From assembly GCA_020853405.1 (NCBI GenBank), contig JADYYZ010000426.1, positions 1 through 8,848 on the forward strand: a stretch of 8,848 nucleotides of DNA, in the 5' to 3' direction. Both the position numbers and the translations under genes were made by a program. The stretch comes from Acetobacteraceae bacterium. GTDB lineage: Bacteria; Pseudomonadota; Alphaproteobacteria; Acetobacterales; Acetobacteraceae. Positions 1-4,463 of the stretch are shown here, one piece after another (the first letter of the stretch is position 1; every line of letters starts with the position of its first letter). The notes below the pieces were generated by a model. It made no database searches, was not told the DNA's origin, and was given only the letters and a program-made list of their open reading frames with translations.

Positions 1-116
1 CCATGCACGCCCGAAGCGATCAGGTGCCGGCACAGGCGGGCCAGGGCTTCGCCATCCACCGAACCATCCCCGCGCACAGGGGAGACCAGATAGGGGAACA
101 CACCGGCATAGGTCAT
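1..116 (-). CDS. DapA-family (dihydrodipicolinate synthase-like) aldolase/lyase, N-terminal fragment
   Basis: Only the first 38 codons are in the window; the gene runs off the left edge. The translation starts MTYAGVFPYLVSPV and continues with DGSVDGEALARLCRHLI and ASGVHG. This matches the N terminus of the DapA/N-acetylneuraminate lyase family of class I, Schiff-base TIM-barrel enzymes: beta-1 with its P-hydrophobic-SP segment, then helix 1 and the start of the SGV-GL stretch. The catalytic lysine and tyrosine lie outside the window, so the substrate (dihydrodipicolinate synthesis, or a catabolic 2-keto acid or sugar-acid lyase) cannot be told. The ATG at 114-116 gives the usual short family N terminus; no strong Shine-Dalgarno sequence precedes it. 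It diverges from the PEP mutase-like gene across 50 bp, so the two may share a control region. The fold call is fairly sure; the reaction is unknown. Confidence 0.8.
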   Translation of the reverse strand, partial: MTYAGVFPYLVSPVRGDGSVDGEALARLCRHLIASGVH

Positions 117-166
117 GGCGTGGCATCATCGCGTGGTGGCGCGGATTCGGTAAGGGGGAGCGAGCG

Positions 167-973
167 ATGTCCGACCTGGTGGAAAAGTTCCGGGCACTGC
201 ATGCGGGCAAGGACGCGTTCGTGATGCCCAATGCCTGGGATGCGGTCTCCGCCCTGATGCTGCGGCAGGCGGGCTTCCGGGCGCTGGGCACCAGTTCGGT
301 GGCGATCGCCTTCGGCCTCGGCCGCCGCGACGGGCTGCACGCGGTCCCGCGCGAGGCGGCGATCGCCAACGGCGTGCTGCTGAGCGGGGCTTCTGGCCTG
401 CCTGTGAACGGCGACCTGGAGGACGGGTTCGGGCCGTCGCCGGAAGACTGCGCGGCAACCGTCAACGCCGCGATCGATGCGGGGCTCGCGGGCCTCGGCA
501 TCGAGGACACCACCGCCGACCCGAGAAACCCGATCCATCGGTTCGACGATGCGGTGGCGCGCATGCGGGCCGCGGTCGCCGCCGCCGCGGGGCGGATCGT
601 GCTGACCGGGCGCACCGACCTGCTGCTGTTCGGGCGGAGCGATCTTTCCGAGGTGATCCGCCGGCTGGTGGCGTTCGCCGAGCTCGGCTGCGATGTGCTC
701 TATGCGCCAGGTGTTGCCGACATGGATGCGGTGCAGGCGATCGTGGCCGCGGTTGCGCCGAAGCCGGTGAACGTGGTGGTGGGGCCGCGGAGCGGTCCGG
801 TCTCGGTGGGCGCGCTGTCGGCAGCGGGCGTGAAGCGCATTTCGCTGGGCGGCGCGCTGCACCGGGTGACGCTGACGGCGCTGGCCGAATGCGCCAGGCG
901 GGTGGCGGGGGGCGATCTTTCCGACATGTACCGCGCGATCCCGTCGAAGGAGATCGCCGCCCTGATGCCATAG
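167..973 (+). CDS. Isocitrate lyase/phosphoenolpyruvate mutase family protein
   Basis: A 268-residue protein of the isocitrate lyase/PEP mutase superfamily, a Mg-dependent TIM barrel acting on 2-keto or phospho-enolpyruvyl type substrates. Family landmarks seen in order: PNAWDA at 21-26; GTSSVAIAFGLGRRDG at 41-56; the metal-site strand GDLEDGFG at 82-89 with D83 and E85; GIED at 111-114 with E113; LTGRTD at 146-151; and DVLYAPG at 176-182, followed by PVNVVVGP. The cysteine loop of true isocitrate lyase (KKCGH) is absent and the protein is only about half that enzyme's length. It belongs to the broad short subgroup, often annotated as carboxyvinyl-carboxyphosphonate phosphorylmutase or oxaloacetate-decarboxylase-like, whose members are mostly uncharacterised. 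The start is set by a strong AGGGGGAG ribosome site at 153-160, six bases before the ATG. Palindromic element A begins 8 bp after the stop and probably ends the transcript. The substrate is unknown. Confidence 0.9.
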   Translation: MSDLVEKFRALHAGKDAFVMPNAWDAVSALMLRQAGFRALGTSSVAIAFGLGRRDGLHAVPREAAIANGVLLSGASGLPVNGDLEDGFGPSPEDCAATVNAAIDAGLAGLGIEDTTADPRNPIHRFDDAVARMRAAVAAAAGRIVLTGRTDLLLFGRSDLSEVIRRLVAFAELGCDVLYAPGVADMDAVQAIVAAVAPKPVNVVVGPRSGPVSVGALSAAGVKRISLGGALHRVTLTALAECARRVAGGDLSDMYRAIPSKEIAALMP

Positions 974-981
974 GGCGCGCC

Positions 982-1123
982 GCCCTCACCCTCCCATTGC
1001 CGCGCAATGGGCCCCGCCCTCTCCCGCGCAGGCGCGGGAGAGGGGAAAACCGGCGTGCCGTGCCGCAAACCCTCTCCCGCGCTTGGGTGGGAGAGGGTGG
1101 CGCCGCAGGCGCCGGGTGAGGGC
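982..1123. repeat. Palindrome-rich REP/MITE-like element A
   Basis: A 142-bp noncoding element bounded by a perfect 10-bp inverted pair, GCCCTCACCC at 982-991 and GGGTGAGGGC at 1114-1123. Inside are four separate hairpins: CCCATTGC/GCAATGGG (993-1011, 3-nt loop); CCCTCTCCCGCGC/GCGCGGGAGAGGG (1017-1044, 13 pairs around a 2-base centre); ACCCTCTCCC/GGGAGAGGGT (1069-1098, 10-nt loop); and GGCGCC/GGCGCC (1099-1113). It sits between two converging genes (stops at 973 and 1136), filling nearly the whole gap, so it may act as a two-way terminator or transcript stabiliser. Its left 45 bases match element B almost exactly. It encodes no transposase. The structure is read directly from the sequence; the class name is by analogy with REP/BIME palindromes. 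Confidence 0.8.
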
Positions 1124-1135
1124 CGCGCCCCAGCT

Positions 1136-1468
1136 TCACCCTCGCCGCTTCCGCACTTCCTCCGCAATCACCGCCAGCACCCCTTCGGCATTCGCCAGCA
1201 CGTCGTTGTTCCAGAACCGCAGCACTTTGAACCCCGCCTGCTCCAGCGCCGCCGTGCGCTTCGCATCGCGCTCCGCGGTGTGCTGCCCGCCATCGAGTTC
1301 GACCACCAGCATCGCCGCGATGCAGGCGAAGTCGGCGACGTAGCCGGCGATCGGTTCCTGGCGGCGGAATTTTGCGCCGTCGCGCCGGCGATCGCGCAAC
1401 CGGACCCACAGATGCTTTTCGGCATCGGTCATGGCGCGGCGGAGTGCGCGGGCGCGGGTTACGGACAT
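1136..1468 (-). CDS. DUF559 domain endonuclease-like protein (Vsr/PD-(D/E)XK-like fold)
   Basis: A 110-residue protein covering one complete DUF559 domain. Characteristic stretches are RALRRAMTDAEKHLW at 7-21, FRRQEPIAGYVADF at 34-47, VVELDGGQH at 55-63 and VLRFWNNDVL at 82-91. The family has a Vsr-like, PD-(D/E)XK-related nuclease fold. D46 in the YVADF strand and E57 with D59 in VELDGGQH are the likely metal and catalytic residues (inferred from the family pattern). Members are usually annotated as endonuclease domain-containing proteins, and their biological role is poorly known. I chose the ATG at 1466-1468 because the domain starts soon after it. The frame stays open to a TTG at 1522, but that extension runs through the palindromes of element B and gives low-complexity residues. 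No convincing Shine-Dalgarno sequence is visible. The gene lies tightly between two palindromic elements and converges on the PEP mutase-like gene. Confidence 0.85.
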   Translation of the reverse strand: MSVTRARALRRAMTDAEKHLWVRLRDRRRDGAKFRRQEPIAGYVADFACIAAMLVVELDGGQHTAERDAKRTAALEQAGFKVLRFWNNDVLANAEGVLAVIAEEVRKRRG

Positions 1469-1496
1469 GCGGGAGAGTGTCGCGTGGTGCGGCCCC

Positions 1497-1667
1497 GCCC
1501 TCACCCTCCCATTGCTGCGCAATGGGCCCCTCCCTCTCCCACCCCAGCGCGGGAGAGGGTTTTTGGGGCCGCTTGCGCTTCCTTTCCCCTCTCCCGCGCT
1601 TGAGTGGGAGAGGGGTGAGGCCGCGAAGCGGACGAACCACGCGCCGAAGGCGTGGGAGGGTGAGGGC
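1497..1667. repeat. Palindrome-rich REP/MITE-like element B
   Basis: A 171-bp noncoding element bounded by a perfect 15-bp inverted pair, GCCCTCACCCTCCCA at 1497-1511 and TGGGAGGGTGAGGGC at 1653-1667. Internal hairpins are CCCATTGC/GCAATGGG at 1508-1526 (same stem as in element A, loop tgc instead of cgc), CCCTCTCCC/GGGAGAGGG at 1532-1559, CCCCTCTCCC/GGGAGAGGGG at 1586-1615, and CCACGC/GCGTGG at 1637-1655. The 10-nt loop of the 1532-1559 hairpin (accccagcgc) is close to the reverse complement of the loop at 1596-1605 (gcgcttgagt) and of the loop in element A's third hairpin, so related palindromes occur in both orientations. Its left end starts 28 bp upstream of the nuclease ATG and its right end lies 20 bp from the stop of the methyltransferase remnant. 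Confidence 0.8.
1532..1564 (+). terminator. Stem-loop followed by T-tract inside element B
   Basis: A 9-bp GC-rich stem (CCCTCTCCC/GGGAGAGGG) with a 10-nt loop is followed directly by five T residues at 1560-1564, the layout of an intrinsic terminator on the plus strand. No annotated plus-strand gene ends just before it, so it would act on read-through or antisense transcripts crossing the nuclease gene. It may simply be a by-product of the palindromic repeat. Confidence 0.35.
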
Positions 1668-1687
1668 GGTGCCGCCTGCCTCGGCGC

Positions 1688-2191
1688 CTATCCCTTTTCC
1701 GCCGCCGCCCGCGCCAGGTTCAGCTCAAGCAGCCGTGCCAGCACCTCGTCCTCGGCGAGATCGGCGGGCCAGCCATAGGCGGCCGCCACGGCTTCGTCCA
1801 ACGCGCGATGCAGGGCATCGAGCCACGCGCCTTCCGGCGTGCCGCGCGTGTTGTAGAGCGCGGTGAGCGTGCGCTTGCGCAAGGTTGCGGCGGCCTTTTC
1901 GTTGCGCGGCACGATGCGGTCGGGGAAGTTTTCCACCATCTCGGGCACGCGCTCGACCAAGTCGGGCGGGTTCAGCCAGCCGTTCCGAAGCTCATCCAGT
2001 CGCCTGGCTGCCAGTTCGATTGCGGCGGCAGCCGGCCTTTGCCGCGCCGAGGCAACATCATCCGCAGGGCTCATACCGTCCGGGAACGGGTATGTCGCGA
2101 ACGTGGTCGTGTGCGTGTAGCGGGGGCGGTCGGGACAGGCAAGCCGGCCCGTGTTGCCGAGCGGCGCGAGGACCCTGCGCGCATCCTGCAA
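1688..2191 (-). pseudogene. C-terminal remnant of a large class I SAM-dependent DNA methyltransferase
   Basis: The frame encodes 167 residues from a TTG, of which residues 24 to the end resemble the extreme C terminus of large restriction-modification type DNA methyltransferases (MmeI/YeeA-like, usually around 900 residues or more). Recognisable stretches are RYTHTTTFATYPFP at 24-37, AARRLDELRNGWLNPPDL at 61-78, NEKAAATLRKRTLTALYN at 97-114, WLDALHRALDEAVAAAYGWP at 123-142 and LARLLELNLARA at 151-162. These follow the target-recognition region in the family. None of the SAM-binding or NPPY catalytic motifs are present. The frame is closed upstream by a stop at 2192-2194, only 22 bp from the end of the lipoprotein gene, so the rest of the gene has been deleted. 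The first 23 residues look unrelated, and the junction is near 2122. I saw no ribosome site. A reused small protein cannot be excluded, but a decayed fragment is more likely. Confidence 0.75.
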
Positions 2192-2213
2192 TCAGGCCTC
2201 GTCGCTGATCCGC

Positions 2214-2933
2214 TCACCCGCCATTCCGCTGCTCCTCGCGCACCAGGCGCATGGCGCCGATGAAGGCCTCGCCGCTCGACCCCGCGGGCAGGCGCGGCAG
2301 CGGCGGGTCGATGCCGGCAAGCGCGCGGGTCGCCGCGGTCAGCAGCACCCCCACCAGCGTGTCGGAATCGGCGATCTCGGCGGGGTCGGCACGTTGCAGC
2401 GGCAATGCCGCGCGCGTGAGGAGCAGCTGGCCGCCGGCGGCGGTGCCGCAGAGATAGTCCAGCACGCGCCGTGCCGGCGCATCGACCGAGATCTGGCGCA
2501 CGAGGCAGCGCTGGCCGGGGGCATCGGCGATGGCGAGCGTGGCGCGCACCGGGCCGGGCGGTGCGGCCTGGTCGAGTTCCGGGTGCCGGCGGAGCAGCGG
2601 GGGGGAGGCCGGGCCGTCCGGCGCGCCCGGTGCCTCGGCCAGCAGCAGGGCGGCGCGGCCCTGGCCCTCGCCCAGGGCATAGAGCACCGCGTAGCCGTCG
2701 TTGGTCTGGCGGGCGGCGAGCCTTCGCCAGGCGCCGATGCGTGTCGGCAGGCGGTTCGCTGCCGACAGCGTTGCCGCGGCTGGGGCAGGCGGCGTGGTTG
2801 GCGGGGTGGCTGCCTGGTCGGCGGCCTGGGTCGGGCCTGGGGGTGTGCCGGCGGCCGCTTCGACGGGGGCAGGGGGCTCGCGCGCGCAGGCGGCAAGCAG
2901 CAATGCAAGGAGCGGCACGAGGGCGAGGCGCAT
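2214..2933 (-). CDS. Hypothetical lipoprotein
   Basis: A 239-residue protein I do not recognise. It opens with a lipoprotein signal: the hydrophobic core LALVPLLALLL at residues 3-13 and the lipobox LAAC with Cys16 as the lipidation site. A low-complexity Pro/Ala/Thr linker at about 19-58 would span from the membrane into the periplasm. The folded part (about 60-235) includes RIGAWRRL at 65-72, GYAVLYALGEGQGRAALLLAEA at 80-101, and two cysteines, C143 (QRCLVRQ) and C162 (DYLCGT), which could form a disulfide. No catalytic motif is evident. The ATG at 2931-2933 puts the signal peptide right at the N terminus; the ribosome site is weak. It follows the ribbon-helix-helix gene by 49 bp on the same strand, suggesting co-transcription. 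The lipoprotein call is confident; the function is unknown. Confidence 0.8.
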   Translation of the reverse strand: MRLALVPLLALLLAACAREPPAPVEAAAGTPPGPTQAADQAATPPTTPPAPAAATLSAANRLPTRIGAWRRLAARQTNDGYAVLYALGEGQGRAALLLAEAPGAPDGPASPPLLRRHPELDQAAPPGPVRATLAIADAPGQRCLVRQISVDAPARRVLDYLCGTAAGGQLLLTRAALPLQRADPAEIADSDTLVGVLLTAATRALAGIDPPLPRLPAGSSGEAFIGAMRLVREEQRNGG

Positions 2934-2982
2934 GACGCGCCCATCATCGCCGATCGCGATGCGCGCGGCGAGGGTGCGGGGA

Positions 2983-3330
2983 TCAGCCCTCGGGGGCGGC
3001 GGCGAGCGGCATCGGCGCAACACCGATCCCGCCCGCGTCGGTCTCGAGATAGTGGCCGGCGGCGGGCGCCTGGCGCAGCCCATGGCCTGCCATCTCGTGG
3101 CCTGCCTCGGTCGCGGCGGCGCGGAAATAGCGCACGATATAGACGCGGATCGCGCTGGTGCGCCCGCCGGGGATCCCGGCCCGCTCGATGCGCCGGCACA
3201 GTTCCGACGGCGAGACCCGCTCGCGCCGGCAGATTTCCGACAGCGCATCCCACAGTTCGGGCTCGAGCCGCATCGAGGTGCGGCCGCGCTCGGCGACGAT
3301 GTTGCGGTTGACCAGCGTGCTGTGCGGCAT
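2983..3330 (-). CDS. Ribbon-helix-helix domain protein (RHH_4 type)
   Basis: A 115-residue protein with an N-terminal ribbon-helix-helix domain of the RHH_4 family common in alphaproteobacteria. The core is LVNRNIV at 6-12, the predicted DNA-contacting beta strand RTSMRLEP at 17-24, helix 1 LWDALSEICRRE at 26-37, a turn VSPSEL at 39-44, helix 2 continuing to about 51, then SAIRVYIVRYFRAAA at 59-73. The family usually binds DNA as a dimer and acts as a repressor or nucleoid-type regulator; the target here is unknown. The roughly 40 C-terminal residues are Ala/Gly/Pro-rich and probably disordered. GAGGA eight bases before the ATG at 3328-3330 supports the start. It lies between bolA (upstream, 98 bp) and the lipoprotein gene (downstream, 49 bp), all on the minus strand. 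Confidence 0.9.
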   Translation of the reverse strand: MPHSTLVNRNIVAERGRTSMRLEPELWDALSEICRRERVSPSELCRRIERAGIPGGRTSAIRVYIVRYFRAAATEAGHEMAGHGLRQAPAAGHYLETDAGGIGVAPMPLAAAPEG

Positions 3331-3365
3331 GCGGGCGATCCTCGGGCCTTGCTGCCGGGACCCTT

Positions 3366-3411
3366 CCCGGCCGTTCGGTCGGGAGTGTGCCGCCCGCGGA
3401 TTAAGCCGCGG
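3366..3411 (-). other. Two adjacent candidate hairpins between bolA and the RHH gene
   Basis: Downstream of the bolA stop, in the direction of transcription, are a CCGCGG/CCGCGG hairpin with a 6-nt loop (3394-3411) and then a 7-bp stem CCCGGCC/GGTCGGG with a 4-nt loop and one G-T pair (3366-3383). Neither is followed by a T-tract, so a classical intrinsic terminator is not shown. They could attenuate or terminate the bolA transcript with help from Rho, or lie in the leader of the RHH gene. Confidence 0.35.
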
Positions 3412-3428
3412 TGAAAGCGAAAGCCGCC

Positions 3429-3752
3429 TCAGCGCGCTGCCGGGCGGGCTGCCTCTTCCGGCGTCAGCAGCGCGAGGTTGAGCGCGTGCATGCCGCCGGC
3501 GAACTCCGCGGCCAGCAACCGGTGCACCGCCCGGGAACGCTCGACCCGCGACAGCCCCGCAAACGCTTCGCTGACGACCTGAAGCAGATAATGTGTCTCG
3601 CCTTCCGGGCGGGCTCCAGCGTGGCCCTCGTGGCGGGCGCTGTCGTCAGCGACCGCGACCCGTGCATCGGGCCAGGCTGCCCTGACCGCCGCGGCGATCC
3701 GCGCTGCCCGGCCGGAAAGTTCAGCCTCAAGACCCGCCTGAAGATCCGCCAT
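3429..3752 (-). CDS. BolA family protein
   Basis: A 107-residue BolA-family protein. BolA proteins pair with monothiol glutaredoxins to handle [2Fe-2S] clusters and, in enterobacteria, also act in stress and morphology control. Typical features seen: VAVADDSARHEGHAGARP at 32-49 (the DDS..H.GHAG loop), ETHYLLQVVSEAFAGLSRVER at 52-72, RAVHRLLAAEFAGGMHALNLALLTPEEA at 74-101, including the conserved HAL histidine H89. In the usual RV..HRAV signature, the His is Ser73 here (VERSRAV). The ATG at 3750-3752 is preceded by AAGGA eight bases upstream. An in-frame extension to 3818 would overlap the divergent J-domain gene and adds no family residues. Only 50 bp separate it from the divergent J-domain/cobST group, a neighbourhood often seen in alphaproteobacteria. 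Confidence 0.92.
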   Translation of the reverse strand: MADLQAGLEAELSGRAARIAAAVRAAWPDARVAVADDSARHEGHAGARPEGETHYLLQVVSEAFAGLSRVERSRAVHRLLAAEFAGGMHALNLALLTPEEAARPAAR

Positions 3753-3802
3753 GCGTCCGTTCCTTGTCAGCCTGATCCAGCCTGACCATAGATAGGCAGA
3801 CC

Positions 3803-4384
3803 ATGCCCGGCCGACCACGCCCCCGCAGCCGCTTTGCCGCCGAACCGCCGCCGCCGGGCGTCGATCGGCCGTGCGAGGTCGCGGGCTGCGCCGCCCAGGG
3901 CGAGTTCCGCGCCCCGAAATCGCCGCGCCAGCTGCGTGACTATCGCTGGTTCTGCCTCGATCACGTGCGCGCCTATAACGCCGCCTGGGACTTCTACAAG
4001 GGCATGACCCAGGGCGAGATCGAGGCCTCGATCAGGGCGGATTCCACCTGGGACCGGCCGACCTGGCCGCTCGGCAACAACGGCCACGGCCAGGCGCCGC
4101 AGCTCGATGCGATCCTGGACCTGGCCGAGGCCGGGCAGCACCGGCGCCCGCCCGGGCCCGAGCTGGCGCCGGCCGACCTGCGTGGCGCCCTGGCAACGCT
4201 CGGCCTATCCTGGCCGACCACCCGCGAGCGGGCCAAGGCGCGCTGGCGCGAGCTCGTGAAACTGCACCACCCCGACGCCAATGGCGGCGATTCCGGCGCC
4301 GAGGCCCGCGTCAAGACCATCAACGAGGCCTATTCGCGCCTGCGCCAGCGCCTGCCGCCCGCGTCGGGCGCAGCTGCCGCCTGA
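3803..4384 (+). CDS. J-domain (DnaJ-like) protein with N-terminal Cys/His cluster
   Basis: A 193-residue protein with a C-terminal J domain: LGLSWPTTRERAKARWRELVKLHHPDANGG covers about 133-162, with the essential HPD motif at H156-P157-D158, followed by AEARVKTINEAYSRLRQRL at 166-184. Such domains stimulate Hsp70 (DnaK) ATPase. The N-terminal part is specific to this alphaproteobacterial family: FRAPKSPRQLRDYRWFCLDHVRAYNAAWDFYKGM at about 35-68 and IRADSTWDRPTWPLG at 77-91. Four possible metal ligands, C24, C29, C51 and H54, are arranged C-x4-C...C-x2-H and could form a small zinc site (inferred). The J domain lacks the Gly/Phe and classical zinc-finger regions of DnaJ. The ATG at 3803 has only a weak ribosome site. 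It lies 79 bp upstream of cobS; a role in assembling or remodelling the chelatase is possible but unproven. Confidence 0.9.
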   Translation: MPGRPRPRSRFAAEPPPPGVDRPCEVAGCAAQGEFRAPKSPRQLRDYRWFCLDHVRAYNAAWDFYKGMTQGEIEASIRADSTWDRPTWPLGNNGHGQAPQLDAILDLAEAGQHRRPPGPELAPADLRGALATLGLSWPTTRERAKARWRELVKLHHPDANGGDSGAEARVKTINEAYSRLRQRLPPASGAAAA

Positions 4385-4463
4385 TTTCGCCAGCCCTCCC
4401 TGCCTTCGCAGGCGCCAACGGCGACGGTATGATGGGGATTTGAAACATCCGATGGACGATCCG

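Larger units (their letters stand above)
982..1667. mobile_element. Possible composite unit: DUF559 nuclease gene framed by elements A and B
   Basis: Elements A and B have the same left end in the same orientation, and the nuclease gene fits between them with only 12 bp to A and 28 bp to B. The outermost sequences of the whole stretch, GCCCTCACCCTCCCA at 982-996 and its exact reverse complement at 1653-1667, form a 15-bp terminal inverted repeat around the unit. This is the layout expected of a small transposon-like or nuclease-mobilised cassette. No target-site duplication is evident to me, and DUF559 is not an established transposase. The alternative is that palindromic repeats accumulated around a non-essential gene in the intergenic space. 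The boundaries are clear; mobility is only an inference. Confidence 0.35.

Noticed and set aside
113..862. 249-codon minus-strand frame opposite the PEP mutase-like gene
   Set aside because: Arg/His-rich shadow translation; the plus-strand gene has clear motifs and a ribosome site.
974..1123. CRISPR array from repeated CCCTCTCCC units
   Set aside because: The units are palindromes of varying length without uniform spacers, and no cas genes are nearby.
1469..1522. N-terminal extension of the DUF559 protein to a TTG at 1522
   Set aside because: It is made of element B palindrome sequence and gives residues unlike the family N terminus.
2702..3414. Plus-strand open frames across the lipoprotein and RHH genes
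   Set aside because: Low-complexity Arg/Gly/Ala translations without motifs; the minus-strand genes explain the region.
4399..4412. Terminator after the J-domain gene (CCTGC/GCAGG stem)
   Set aside because: Only five base pairs and no T-tract; it would also cut off cobS, which is likely on the same transcript.
4385..4463. Cobalamin riboswitch upstream of cobS
   Set aside because: The gap is only 79 bp, too short for the full aptamer, and no B12-box-like core is visible.
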